Assembly: GCA_025200525.1 (NCBI GenBank)
Contig: CM045758.1
Span: 168,046,261-168,110,260, forward strand
Source of the DNA: Camellia lanceoleosa
Taxonomy: Eukaryota; Streptophyta; Magnoliopsida; Ericales; Theaceae
DNA: 64,000 bases
Reading direction: 5' to 3'
Shown here: positions 33,164 to 46,160 of the stretch, piece after piece
Position numbering within the stretch: the stretch's first letter is position 1
Layout: each line of letters opens with the position of its first letter
Notes under the pieces: model-generated
The model's input: only the letters and a program-made list of their open reading frames with translations
Database searches by the model: none
What the model was told of the DNA's origin: nothing
Translations under genes and position numbers: made by a program

Positions 33164-33261
33164 TACAAATTTATATGGCACCTATTATGTTGGTGAACTG
33201 ATGAGGGAGTCCCATTTTGCGTTTCAAATTTTAGTACAGTTTGCCACATGAAATTTTAATA
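32615..33261. other. T-rich spacer with poly-A tract
   Basis: No gene. A run of about 47 A at 33115-33161 could be the tail of a retroposed sequence, but no LINE or SINE body is recognisable upstream. Confidence 0.45.
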
Positions 33262-33270
33262 TATATATAT

Positions 33271-33649
33271 GGGTCTGGCTTTGGTCCAGTCCACCATCGG
33301 ATTGGACTGTGTTGTTGGGCCCATAGGGGTCCACTACGGGTCTCGTTGTGAAAATATGAACTGTTCAATGTGTAGAACTCGTTGAGTACTATATGCCTGT
33401 AAAAAATCATATTGATCGGATATCGATAACTATGTGATCAAATCCGTTTTGTATAAAAAAATGGACGGTGAATAAATTAATGGTTGATAAAAAACTGTTT
33501 CATCATATAGCTATTGATATCCAATCAACGTGATTTTTTACAGGTATTAGTACTCGACGAGTTCTACACATTGAACGGTTCAAATTTTCAAAACGCAGGG
33601 TCTCCATGGCCTGAATAAAGACAATGGTGGATCGACCAAAGCCAGGCCC
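33271..33649. mobile_element. Foldback element D with GGGYCTGGCTTTGGTC termini
   Basis: Termini GGGTCTGGCTTTGGTC and (complement) GGGCCTGGCTTTGGTC. Inner arms GAACTGTTCAATGTGTAGAA CTCGT and ACGAG TTCTACACATTGAACGGTTC also pair. Both flanks are TATATATAT, consistent with a 9-bp duplication, although a simple TA repeat is ambiguous. Confidence 0.75.
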
Positions 33650-33701
33650 TATATATATATAATATGGGGAATGGTTTTTTAAGAATAATGATTGTGGAAG
33701 T

Positions 33702-34237
33702 TTTAAGTTGTGTTTGGAATGATTTCCAAACTATGATTTTACCCCCGCATTCTAATATGATGTTTGGATAGGATGTTTAAACTATATTTCCACAACATTT
33801 AGAAAACTCTGCAGAAAACTCGGTGTGAGGCGCGATTTTCAATTTTTTTTTTTTGAAATTTGGCCTAACTGGTCGTCCCACCGAACGTCCCATTGGTCGT
33901 CCGGCCGGTTGACCAGAACAGTGCTATTTTTATTTTTTTTTTGGTGCAATTGACATATGTTAATTTTTATATATTTGAAAAAATATTTTCTGAATTTTAA
34001 AAAAAAATTTATGTGCTTTAATAGAATTTTGAGTTGTATGTTTGGTTATGAGTTGTAAATTTTTGTATCAAATATCATATGTCACATTAAAAATTTCTCA
34101 CTCAATTCAAAACTATTTTCAAAACTCTTTTACCAAACAAATTTTTCACACTTAAATCATAATTCCAAAATTCACAAACTCAAAATACAACTCCTACTCT
34201 CAAATTATATTTAGAAAGCTCTACCAAACACAACCTT
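33702..34237. mobile_element. MITE-like element with TTAAGTTGTGTTTGG termini
   Basis: Left TTAAGTTGTGTTTGGAATGA and right (complement) TTTAAGGTTGTGTTTGGTAG are inverted. Its right part is included in the adjoining 264-bp tandem duplication. Confidence 0.45.
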
Positions 34238-34800
34238 AAACTCTCAAATTAATTTTGTTAATTTTTAAATAAATAAAAAAATATCTATTGGTTAGTTCCT
34301 TAAGTAAAAAATCCAAAAACAAAAAAAGTTTTAATTATCTACAAGTTTGAATTTTAAAATTCAAAACAATATGATAAGTCACTATCGCTCTTTTCAAAAA
34401 TACAAACTCACAAACTTAAATCATAATTCCAAAACTCACAAACTCAAAATACAATTCCTACTCTCAAATCATATTTAGAAAGCTCTACCAAACACAACCT
34501 TAAACTCTCAAATTAATTTTTTTAATTTTTAAATAAATAAAAAAAATCTATTGGTTAGTTCCTTAAGTCAAAAATCCAAAAACAAAAAAAGTTTTAACTA
34601 TCTACAATTTTGAATTTTAAAATTCAAAACAATATGATAAGTCACCATCACTCTTTTTAAAAATAATATTGATCAAAACAATTCAAATAAAAAAAAAATA
34701 AAGACAGTAATTATCTAAGATTTTGAATTTCAAAATTCAAAATAATATAGTAAGCCACTTTCATCCCACTCTCACCTTTTCTGAAAATAATATAAATCTA
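34151..34800. repeat. 264-bp tandem duplication, two copies plus a degenerate third
   Basis: CTTAAATCATAATTCCAAAA starts at 34151 and again at 34415. Everything between is repeated with few changes (ATTGGTTAGTTCCTTAAGT, TTGAATTTTAAAATTCAAAA). A partial third copy runs about 34680-34760. Confidence 0.85.
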
Positions 34801-36351
34801 AAATTTTAAAAACCCAATCAAATTAAAAATTCAATACAATTCTCTCTTTAAAATACTCAATATTTGATTTTTTTTTTTTTCAGCTCGGCCAACGCCTCCC
34901 TAAATATAATGATACAATGGTTATTCTCTCTTTGCCAATAGTCCAAATTTATTTCAAGTTTGTTTGTTTGTGATTTTTTTTCTTTTGTAAATTTATATTT
35001 TTGTGTGAGTATATATATTTTTTTCTTTATATGACCTTTTTTTTCCAATGTATTTTTTTTCCAACTAAATTGATAATAAATATATATTTGTTAACTATCT
35101 TTGTTTTGGGAGTTGATTTGAAGATTTTTTTTTTTTTTTTGTGGATGTTAGTGTATTTTTTTATATTGTTATTATTATTTCTTTTAATATATGTGAATTG
35201 ATAATATAGTTATGAGTTTATATATATATATATAGAATCAGCCGTCTTATATTATTCTTTATGATTTGACCATTTTTAAAATTTCTTAAATAAAATTTTC
35301 AAATTTTTTATTTTTAAAACATTAAAAATATTTAATTGACTTGCCCATCAATAAATAAAATTTTAAATAATGAATGCTATTCCATAATTTATGGATTTAA
35401 AAAAAAAATTTAGCACCCATATATGGAATAAGAAAACCTAAAATCATGCTTTTTTTTTAATTTTTAATTTTTAACTTTTTAAAACTCTAATAGTACCTTT
35501 TTATTTCCACAACATTGTCTTTTTATATTTATAAAGATAAAAAAATTAGACCGGAGTTGCATAATGGTTAGTGGAGGTGGTGAGTATGGCAACAACAAGG
35601 GTGTCGATGAGATTGGTTAGAGCATTGTTTGGGTGGATTTTGAAAAGGTGAATATTGAAAGAATAATAGATATTTTGGGTGATGAATTGATTTAGAAAAT
35701 TAATGTGTGGTTGAGATTAAATGTGAATTTTACCATATAAAAATTGAATATGAATCATATATTATTTTTTATATATAATTTTGGGTACGTTTGTATAACT
35801 ATTAAAAATTATTGTGATCATATGTTACTTATCATTTGATATATTATTGTTGTGTTATCGTAATAAATTTTATTATTAATGTCTATTATCAATGCAGTGG
35901 TGAGACGTCACATGATAAATAAAAATATATTTTGTTATTATTATTATTGATAATATATTTCTTTATTTATCTTTTTACAATGTTCAAAAAATTAATTTAT
36001 GTTTATTGTTAGTTTTTGTAGATGAGAAGTCAAAAATAAATTTTAATCAAATTCAAGTTATAACTAATTTGATATTGAAAATGAAATTTCAAAAGAAACT
36101 ATAATTATATATAATTTTAAAATATTTTTTTTAAAAAATACAATGAAAAATTGGAACTATAAATTAAAATTATCAAACAGCGTAATTCTTTAAAAAAATT
36201 TAAATGAAAAATTGATCAAATTTGAATTTATAATTATTAAATATTTTTAATAAACCATTAATTTTTTATTCACATTCTAGCTTCATCTGGTCTTAAATAG
36301 TTTTTTAGATATAAATATATCTTATAATCAATATTAGATATATTTTAAGAA
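34801..36351. other. AT-rich spacer, no gene seen
   Basis: Long poly-A/T and TATA runs. Short Met-initiated ORFs are lysine/phenylalanine runs and look random. Confidence 0.55.
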
Positions 36352-36752
36352 AGGTAAATTATATCAATAGTAATAGTCTCTGTATTTTGTCTCTTGTGTC
36401 AATTTGGTCTCTGTAATTTCAATTAGTTTGATTTTTACCCCTAATTTTAGATTTTGTATTAATTTGGTCCAATTGATAATGTCGGTTAATATTTTTGAAA
36501 GAAAATAGTTATTGAGTTGGTTGAGATTTGTTGGGTTGAACAAGTTTATAATTTTGTTTATAAAAATATAACAGATGCTACTCATGTGTGTATTTTCAAT
36601 TAAAAAAAAAACTAGCAATTATAACAATTAGACCAAATTTAGACAAAATTATATATTTAGGGTCAAAATTGAGCAAATTAAAATTGTAAGGACAAAAATA
36701 ACACAAGAGTTAAAATATAGGCATTACCAATGTAATTTATCATTTTAAGAAT
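36352..36752. mobile_element. Foldback MITE, about 100-bp arms
   Basis: The left arm GGTAAATTATATCAATAGTA ATAGTC...TGTGTCAATTTGGTCTCTGT and right arm (complement GATAAATTACATTGGTAATG CC...TTGTGTTATTTTTGTCCTTA) run in parallel to AATTTGGTCYAATTG. A Mutator-like MITE is likely. Confidence 0.65.
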
Positions 36753-37840
36753 AAGTATATAATTTCTTAATTAATTTTGAAATTGTTAATAAATATACCA
36801 AACAAATATGTACATATTTTCTATTTCGTTATAAATTTTTAAAAAATATATATTTACTAATTAAAAATTAAATAAATAAGTAGGTCTACTAACTCATGGA
36901 TTGGATATAAACTAGACGATTCTCTAAGGACTAAGCTTAAATCAAGAAATATTGGCAAAAAAAATCGACTTGAACTAAATTTTCTTGGCTACTTTTTAGT
37001 GTTTAATCAAATATTAGAACTTTCAAATTAGCTCATATCAGTCACGAACTGATAAACTATGATATAATTTAAATATAAAATTTGAATTTATTAGGACAAA
37101 TATGACCTACAATTTAGGGTGACTTTATCTTAAATAATTTTTTTATACATAAACATAAATATATATAACTATTCATTTAATTGTTTTAAACATAAATATA
37201 TATATATTTTTTAACTATAGTTCAAACTTTTTAATAAGTATGCATAAAATAAGTCCATATTTCTTATTTTTATTATAAAAATATTTACAAATATTTATTT
37301 ATTAATTTAATAAATAGATAGGTCAAATGATTTATATAAATTGAGAACAAAATAAGATAATTTTTAATGATTAAGTGAAAGACGAGTTGGAGTAAACCGA
37401 ATGTGAAGCCCAAATTTAATATCACAAGTGAATCCTAATTCATTTTTATGTAAATCTTATAACATAAGACAGATTATAATTTTTAGACTTCATAAAACAT
37501 GAAAAAATTACTATATTGACAAATGTAATTTAGCACTATCATATGATAAATTAAATTTACGAAACTCATAAGATGAAATGTATCTATATTTTATCATAAA
37601 TATAAGTTTTGTGATTTATTTTTAAATTTTTACCACTTATATTATGACATATATTTGTTATTAAGAACTTACAGCACACAATTAATGACATAAGAATAAA
37701 AAAAAAAATTCTCTTACATGAAACTGCGATAAAAATGAATAAAATTTAATTAATTCTAAATTATTTTTGCTAAATATTGTAAATAAATTTTTTAAATTTA
37801 TATTTAATTTTGCAAATTAATTTTTTATTATTTATTTATA
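36753..37840. other. AT-rich spacer, possible Helitron body
   Basis: No gene. It ends at a Helitron-type 3' terminus, but I could not locate a matching TC 5' end. Confidence 0.4.
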
Positions 37841-37868
37841 TCCGTGCAAGCACGGTTAATTATGCTAG
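37841..37868 (+). mobile_element. Helitron 3' terminus
   Basis: CCGTGC-AA-GCACGG (37842-37855) forms a perfect 6-bp hairpin. It is followed by nine bases and CTAG, then T at 37869. Hairpin, short spacer, CTRR and a 3' flanking T is the Helitron end signature. No Rep-helicase is visible, so any element is non-autonomous. Confidence 0.7.
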
Positions 37869-38699
37869 TATATATATATATATATATGTATTGTAATTTG
37901 TTTTTACACCCTAAAATTTGAGAAAATAAATACTTATCATTGCCTTCGATTATGCTTCGACAACTTGTCCCACCAAGCAAATGATAGGCCTTTAAAAAGG
38001 AGTGGTGCTCCATGCGTCAATAGTAGTTTATTATATTATTATTAACTTTATTTATTATATAAATTATAAATATCATAAATATTTTAAATTATATCATATT
38101 ATCAATTGATATATTAATTAATGAATTAAATTTTCATTTAGGAAGTTAATTTGTAGGCTATTTTGACTAAAATAGTCATAAAAAACAAAATAAATTTTTA
38201 GTCTAATAAGACAAAAATCAAATCTAACCCATAATTATTATATTTTTTTTTTCAGAAAATTTTAAAAAGTCAAAAAAACTAAAACTCCTTTCCAAATCAA
38301 AATTTTTAACTTCAGACTAAAATAATTTAAAAAATTAAAAAATTAAAAAATTAATCCACTTTTTAAACGAAGGCTAATTGGTCCATATAGCCTTAATCTT
38401 AAAAAGGTGAACAACATCATACTAAAATCGACGGTGGTCTTGAGACGGCGGTCTTGATGACAATCAATATTTTGAAATCAAATGATTAAAGAAGAGCTAC
38501 ATTGTCCATTGGAATTGAGAACTTTTAGGCTTGATTTGCGCAAATTATTAGGAAAATCCACTGTCCTCATATGAACAAAGGAAAATTACACAACACCAAG
38601 TACACATATTTTGGTAAATAAAAAACGATTAGAAGGGCAAACAACATGAAGGTATTAAACAAAAAAAAAAGAAAAAAAAGAAAAAAAAAAAGAAAAATT
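37869..38699. other. AT-rich spacer with purine tract
   Basis: TA microsatellite at 37868-37890 and an A/G tract at about 38660-38700 ending at the array's left target duplication ACTCA (38700-38704). No gene. Confidence 0.5.
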
Positions 38700-38704
38700 A
38701 CTCA

Positions 38705-39274
38705 TGTGTGAGTGAATTTCCGATCACACTGCCCTCCTTAGTGATTCAGCAGAAGAACACAGGCAGAGTAGACGGCTCCTTATAACCTGCACAGAAGGAA
38801 AAGACTCCGGCGGTGGTTTCGACCACCCGGGGGTACTCCGACGATCAAGTCAGTATATCTCTCAAGGATAATCAAGTACTTAACTCACTAGCTTGAGCAT
38901 AAAAAACGTACCTTAGACCCATGGGGGTGCCTCTCTTTTATAGCCAATCCAATCCTAGTCCCAACAGGAACCCGGTCCTAATGGACTTAGGACTCCTGCT
39001 AATCTAGGACTCTCAGTGGAATTAAGACATACTCCCTAAGAGTTTATCTTTACCCCAAATCAAGTCTTCCCCAACCTTGGACTCTTGTCCACATCCAGTT
39101 TGAGCTTCTCTTCATTCTAGGACTCTTGTCCTTATCCGCTTATCTCGATTCGATATCTTCGGAGGTATCCGCCCAGCCGAGATAACCTCGCACAACTACC
39201 ATAACACGTGGGAACTCTGGCGACACTTCGGTGTCACCTACCACGTGTTGGTACTCAGAAAATATATCCCCACA
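38705..39274 (-). repeat. Array LTR1 (3' LTR)
   Basis: 570 bp, TGTGTGAGTG...TATCCCCACA, followed by the same PPT (ACTGCCCCCTAGG) as the full element. TATAAAA on the minus strand at 38937-38943, CACGTG near 39206 and 39242. Confidence 0.92.
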
Positions 39275-40081
39275 ACTGCCCCCTAGGTTCTATTACCTCG
39301 CCATTCTGGGGTGATGGAACCTATCTTCGAATTTTATCCCGCACATCGGCCTAAGAACTTTGTAGCCGAGATCACTCATTCCAGACGGCATGTCCTCTTC
39401 AGATTCAAATCAACTTCCTTACGTATGAAATGTCATACACCAATCTTCAACCATTCTCGAGGACGTTTCATTCTTCTTGGTCATACTTTTTCTCCCTAGG
39501 CGCCATTATGGCTGTTTTGCCGCCGCTTCGCTTATGACAAAAACGTTTGTCTCTCTCTCGCTTCACTTCAGATTTTGAAATTCTTGTTCTCTCTCTCTGA
39601 AGCTTTTTTTCTTCGAATCCTCCATTGCCCCAAGCTCGAGCTCGATTAGGTCCGCTTTGCCATTTCTTGGAGCTCAAGCCGCCGCCTAAGTCACCGACCT
39701 CGGCGGGACTCATCTCGCTTCATCCTTTCTCGTAAGCCCTGCTCCTTCTTTTCCATTTCCTTGATCGTTATTGGTTTTTCTCGCTTCTAATGTTCTTTTG
39801 TCATGTAATTTTTGAATCATTTCTTGATTTTGCATCCGAATACTTGCACCATCTCACTTTTTGGCCTTCCACTTTCTTGTATTCTGAATCAAACTTCTTT
39901 TGCTTTCCTGCTTTCCAGATTTTCGCCTTCCATTCTCATTTATTCAGAGATTTAAGTTTGGGATTTGTTGTAGAACCATCAATCTCTAGGAAAGAACTGA
40001 AACAATCAAGATTTAGGTTTTAGCCGAGGTCCTTAAAATCCTTAAGAATACTCTTTTCAGAGCCAAACACTTATAAAGACC

Positions 40082-42317
40082 ATGGGTGTGTGGAAACATA
40101 GTGGATACCCCACAAAACTAGAACACTTTAGGCAAGAATTCTCCATTCCAGATGACCCAACTCGACTAGCCGGGAGGAGGACTCCATTATGCCCGATGGC
40201 GATAAAATGCCTTTCCTCAGAGTTGCCTTCGGCCTGTGGACTTAGGTTCCTCTTGATATCCTCTTCCGCGAGGTCCTTAACTACTACAGCCTCAACCCCA
40301 TGCAACTTACCATAAATGCCTATAGGACCCTTATCGGAATAATAGCTTTAGCTCGGCAAGAGGGTGTTAGAATCACTCTTGCCGATATCCAGTATTGTTA
40401 CACCATGAGTGCCCTTAACCTTAAGGAGAAAGGTTTTGTATATTACCTCAAGCCGAGGTCTACCGAATATAAGATTGTAGCCGAGCTCCTGACTCCAACA
40501 AAGGGGCTCTTGAGGATTATCTTATTGTCACTGAACGGGAATTTGGCCAGTGAAGAAGTCCACCTTTTCCTCTCCCACTAACGAAGAAGGAGGGCAAGGG
40601 TAAGAGCCCATCTCGAACTACTTAATCTGTTTTTCTTCAATTTTCCAAAATATTTTATCTGCTTTCATGTTTTGTTCTGCTTTTGCAGACGTCACGACCT
40701 CCCAAGGACTTTCGCTACCCTACTTCCTCAGCTCGAATCAAAAAGCTCTTGGACCTCTCTGAGAAACGCAAGGCCCCTTTTGGTCTTGAACTTCATCCCC
40801 ACATATACTTCAAAGTTGCCCGACGTCTCAAGACAGGGAAGAGGAGCACCTCCTCATCAATCGCTTCCATCAACAAGTTGCTTCCACGTCAACCATCCAA
40901 GAAAAGAAGCCGACGCAGACTGCAAAACAAATTAAATGGAAAACCAAGAAAACGGTGCTCAATCTCTTGGCCGACCGCCAGATGACATGGAGGATGAGCC
41001 ACCAAACTATGCCCCCACCAAAACCGAAGAGAACCAAGAAGGCCCAACCGAGGCTAAGGTCTGAGGTCAAGATGCCCCGCCAATCTCCCAAATGAAGGAG
41101 AGCAGAAGACTACCTATGCTCTGTGAAGAGGTCGGCCGAGACGCAGCTCTGGATCTCGTCCACCGAAAAAGCAAAAGCCTTCAACCTCGGGATCCGTGGT
41201 TCCCAAAGTTCCTCGAGCCCAAAATTACACTTGAGGACAAAGCTTTATGCCAATGAAAGCGCCTCGACGTTAACGCCGGCGTGGCACTCAAAGATGGCCG
41301 TTTTCATCGAAGGTGATCTTGAGAGAAACTCCAAGATCGCTGAATACGAGAACTATGCCTCATGTTGCAACGCTCGCCCAAGTAAGCCTTCGTAACTTTG
41401 ATGATCTTGTTTTATCTTCATACTTGTAAAACATCATTTTCACTCAGTAATAACCTTTGTCTTTATGAACCGTTGCCGCAGCTCAACATGCCCACGCCTT
41501 CTCTCAGAAGGCATTTGAAACAAGGAGGAGCTCTCTCAATTAAAGAAGGAGTTTGTCGCCTTCAAAAGACCCAAAAAGAGATCAACTGAGGATGAAAACG
41601 GAAGAGCAGTCGAGGCGCCACAAAGGCCCAATCACTTGCTCTTCAAAGGCCGAGGCGGTCAGAACGCCAAGGAAGTTGCCGAGAAAAAGGAAGCCGAGGC
41701 TAAGAAGGCCGAGGCCGAGAAAGAGCTTAGGATGCTCGCCACAAAAAGGCCGAAATCGAAGCGCCACAACCAAGGCATGGCCGACGTTGTTGAAGACTAC
41801 AAGCTTCAGTCAAGCAAGCTTGCAACAAAGGATACGCCCTAGGTTGGAATGCTCGACCAAAAAGCTTGATCTTCCAATGACTCGCCATGGCGCAAGACCG
41901 AGAGCTCAAGGTTTTCTTGCCCACTTCCTCCATCTCCAAGCCAAGATGAATCTGAATCAAGCCGAGGATGAAGATGAAGAAAAGATGAAGATAAAGATGA
42001 ACCCTTGGTGAGGAAGGCCAAATCCCTCCCAAGGCCGACCATTTTGGACCTCACTTGGATGAACAGTCGAGAAGCAATCCAAGGAAGCCGCCATTCGTCT
42101 TCCGATATGCTTCTAATTGGGAGAAGTGTTGATGAAACCTTAGTCAAATCGACGCCGAGGTTGCGGTGACAAACACTCGAGGTCGTGGCAAATAAAGAAC
42201 CCGGGGTTCCTACTGAAAAGATGCAGAGGTTGTGGACCCAAAGACACCGAGGTGGTTCTTCCAGAACCTTCCGAGGTTCCAAATCAACCTTCTCAAGTTG
42301 AAGAAGGACCTTTGACG
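40082..42317 (+). pseudogene. Tat antisense aORF, copy 2 (array unit 1)
   Basis: Start ATG at 40082. Exon 1 to 40599, intron 40600-40688 (GTAAGA...TTGCAG), exon 2 40689-41381, intron 41382-41481 (GTAAGC...CCGCAG), exon 3 from 41482. A 5'UTR intron lies upstream (39732-39918). Recognisable protein pieces are NPMQLTINAYRTLIGIIAL and QYCYTMSALNLKEKGFVYYL (exon 1), basic KPKRTKKAQP (exon 2) and a Glu/Ala/Lys-rich coiled-coil exon 3. The CGA codon that is TGA in copy 1 is intact (VPKVPRAQN-type string split by a shift). Several 1-4 base indels break the frame, mostly at C-containing CG/CHG-like sites. Function unknown. Confidence 0.7.
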
Positions 42318-42608
42318 CTTTTTGTTTTCTTCTATTTCTTGTACTTTGTTTTCTTTTCTTTGTAAGTCGCTTCATGTGGCCGATGTGCCTCTCTGCTTGT
42401 AAACAACTTATTTATGCAAATATTTATTCTTGAATGCTTCAGCTTTTAATTCTTCTTTCGCTTCAATGATTCTATACTTAGAATATTTTGCATGATTTCC
42501 AGATTCTTCCTTTTTGCACAATCTCCTCGGTAACATACCCTGCATTACACTGCAAATTTTACTTCTAAGAGACCGTCTGCATTATTTCAACAAGTATAGA
42601 CAGATCAG

Positions 42609-43153
42609 TGTGAGTGAATTTCCGATCACACCGCCTCCTTAGTGATTCAAAGAAGAACACAGCAGTAGACGGCTCCTTGTAACTCGCTTGCAGGAAAAGA
42701 CTCGTGGTGGTTTCGACCACCGGGTACTCCGACGATCAAGTCAAGATATCTCTCAAGGATAATCAAGTACTTAACTCACTAGCTTGAGCATAAAAACGTA
42801 CCTTAGACCCATGGGGTGCCTCTTTATAGCCAATCCAATCCTAGTCCCAACAGAACCCGGTCCTAATGGACTTAGGACTCTGCTAATCTAGGACTCTCAA
42901 AGGAATTAAGACATACTCCCTAAGAGTTTATCTTTACCCCAACCGAAGTCTTCCCCAACCTTGGACTCTTGTCCACATCCAGTTTGAGCTTCCTCTTCAT
43001 TCTAGGACTCTTGTCCTTTATCCGCTTATCTCGATTCCGATATCTTCGGAGGTATCCTAGCCGAGATAACCTCAGACAACTACCATAACACGTGGGGAAC
43101 TCACGACACTTCTGTCACCTCGCCACGTGTTGGTACTCGAAAATATATCCCCA
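42609..43153 (-). repeat. Array LTR2 (shared middle LTR)
   Basis: About 545 bp, with many small deletions against LTR3. Its end and the PPT are eroded (CCCCATTAACCCTAGG). It serves as the 5' LTR of unit 1 and the 3' LTR of unit 2. Confidence 0.88.
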
Positions 43154-43976
43154 TTAACCCTAGGTTCTATTACCTCGGCATTCTGAGGTGATGGAACCTA
43201 TCTTCGAATTTTATCTCGCACATTGGCTTAAGAACTTTTTAGCCGAGATCATTCATTCCAGGCCAGCATGTCCTCTTCAGATTCAAATCAACTTACCAGT
43301 ATGAGTCGCCATACACCAATCTTCAACCATTCGAGGACGCGTTTCATTCTTCTTGGTCCGTGACGCCTTACAAGCCGTCTTTTTTCCCTGCGCATGCGTT
43401 ACTAGGCGTCATTATTGCCTGCTTGCAGCTTCACTTTTGACAAAAACGTTTGTCTCTCTCCTTCGCTTCACTTCGATTTTGAAATTCTTGTTCTCTCTCT
43501 CTCTGTTTTTTCTTCGAATCCTCCATTGCCCCAAGCTCAAGCTCAGATTAGGTCCGCTTTGCCATTTCGTGGAGCTCAAGCCGCCTAAGTCACTCGACGG
43601 GACTCATCTCGGCTTCATCCTTTCCGTAAGCCCTGCTCCTTCTTTTCCATTTCCTTGATCGTTATTGGTTTTTCTCGCTTCTAATGTTCTGCTTTGTCAT
43701 GTAATTTTTGAATCATTTCTTGATTTTGCATCCGAATACTTGCACCATCTCACTTTTTTGGCCTTCCACTTTCTTGTATTCTGAATCAAACTTCTTTTGC
43801 TTTCTGCTTTCCAGATTTTCCGCCTTCCATTCTCATTTATTCAGAGATTTAAGTTTGGGATTTGTTGTAGAACCATCAATCTCTAGGAAAGAATCAAACA
43901 ATCAAGACTTAGGTTTTAGCCGAGGTCCTTAAAATCCTTAAGAATACTGCTTCAGAGCCAAACACTTATAAAGACC

Positions 43977-46160
43977 ATGGGTGTGTGGAAACATAGGGTG
44001 GATACCCCCACAAACTAGAACACTTTAGGCAAGAATTCTCCATTCCAGATGACGTCCAACTCAGACTAGTCGAGGAGGACTCCATTATGCCCGATGGCGA
44101 TAAAATGCCTTTCCTCAGAGTTGCCTTCGGTGTGGACTTAGGTTCCTCTTGATATCCTCTTCCGTGAGGTCCTTAACTACTACAGCCTCAACCCCATGCA
44201 ACTTACCATAAATGCCTATAGGACCCTTATCTAATAATAGCTTTAGCTCGAGAAGAGGGTGTTAGAATCACTCTTGCCGATATCCAGATTGTTACACCAT
44301 GAGTGCCCTTAACCTTAAGGAGAAAGGTTTTGTATATTACCTCAAGCCGAGGTCTACCGAATATAAGATTGTAGCCGAGCTCCTGACTCCAACAAAGGGG
44401 CTCTTGAGGATTATCTTATTGTCACCGAACTGAATTTGGCCTGTGAAGAAGTCCACTTTTCCTCTCCCACGAACAAAGGAGGGCAAGGGTAAGAGCCCAT
44501 CTCGAACTACTTAACTGCTGCTTTTCTTCAATTTTCCAAAATATTTTATCTGCTTTCATGTTTTGTTCTGCTTTGCAGACGTCACGACCTCCCAGGACTT
44601 TCGTCTCCCTACTTCCTCGAGCCTCGAAGAAAAGCTCTTGACCTCCTCTGAGAAACGCAAGGCCCTTTGGTGTGAACTTCATCCCCACATATACTTCAAA
44701 GTTGCGACGTTCCAAGACAGGGAAGAGGAGCACCTCCTCATCAATCGCTTCCATCAACAAGTTGCTTCCACGTCTGAACAGTCCAAGAAAAGAAGCGACG
44801 CAGACTGGCAAACAAATTAAATGGAAAACCGAAGAAAACGGTGCTCAATCTCTTGGCCGACCGCCAGATGACATGGAGGATGAGCCACCAAACTATGCCC
44901 CACCAAAACCGAAGAGAACCAAGAAGGCCCAACCGAAGGCTAAGGTCGATGCCGAGGTCGAAGATGCCCCGCCAATCTCCCAATGCATGGAGAGCAGAAG
45001 ACTACCTATGCTCTGTGAAGAGGTTTCACCGAGACGCAAATTCTGGATCTCGTCCACCGAAAAAGCAAAAGCCTTCAACTCGGGATCCGTGGTTCCCAAA
45101 GTTCCTCGAGCCCAAAATTACACTTGAGGACAAAGCCGTTTATGCCAATGAAAGCGCCTCGACGTTAACGCGGCGTGGCACTCAAAGATGGTCGTTTCAT
45201 CGAAGGTGATCTTGAGAGAAACTCCAAGATCGGTGAATACGAGAACTATGCCCTCATGTTGCAACGCTCGCCCAAGTAAGCCTTCGAACTTTGATGATCT
45301 TGTTTTATCTTCATACTTGTAAAACATCATTTTCACTCTGTAATAACCTTTGTCTTTATGAACTGTCGCCGCTCAACATGCCCACGCCTTTCTCTCAGAA
45401 GGCATTTGAAACAAGGGAGGAGCTCTCAATTAAAGAAGGAGTTTGCCCTTCAAAAGACCCAAAAAGAGATCAACGAGGATGAAAAATCGAAGAAAAGCCG
45501 AGGCGCCACAAAGGCCCAATCACTTGCTCTTCAAAGGTCGAGAAAAAGGAAGTTGAAGGCTAAGAAGGCGAGGCCGAGAAAGAGCTTAGGGATGCTCGCC
45601 ACAAAAAGGTCAAATCGGTCGCCACAACCAAGGCATGGCCGACGTTTGAAGACTACAAGCTTCAGTCAAGCAAGCTTGCAACAAAGGATACGCCCTAGGT
45701 TGGAATGCTCGACCAAAAGCTTGATCTTCCGGGGCAAATGACGCCATGGCGCAAGACCGAGAGCTCATTCCTTGCCCACTTCCTCCATCTCCAAGCCAAG
45801 ATGAATCAATCAAGCCGAGGATGAAGATGAAGAAAAGATGAAGATAAAGATGAACCCTTGTGAGGAAGGCCAAATCCTCCCAAGGCCGACCAGATTTTGG
45901 ACCTCACTCGGATGAATGCAGTCGAGAAGCAATCCAAGGAAGCCGGCTCTTCCGATATGCTTCTAATTGGGAGAAGTGTTGATGAAACCTTAGTCAAATC
46001 GACCGAGGTTGCTGACAAACACTCCGAGGTCGTGGCAAATAAAGAACCCGGGGTTCCTGAAAAAAAGATGCAGAGGTTGTGGACCCAAAGACACCGAGGT
46101 GGTTCTTCCGTAACCTTCCGAGGTTCCAACCAACCTTCGCCTGTTGAAGAAGGACACTGA
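43977..46160 (+). pseudogene. Tat antisense aORF, copy 3 (array unit 2)
   Basis: Start ATG at 43977. Exon 1 to 44488, intron 44489-44578 (GTAAGA...TTGCAG), exon 2 44579-45275, donor GTAAGC at 45276. The second acceptor is lost: GCCGCTCAAC stands where unit 1 has GCCGCAGCTCAAC. The leader intron is 43626-43814. Exon 2 includes PKRTKKAQPKAKVDAEVED and VVPKVPRAQNYT, showing Arg where copy 1 has a stop. Exon 3 ends at TGA 46158-46160. Frame breaks are small indels. It is highly similar to copy 2, as expected for a recent tandem duplication. Confidence 0.7.
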
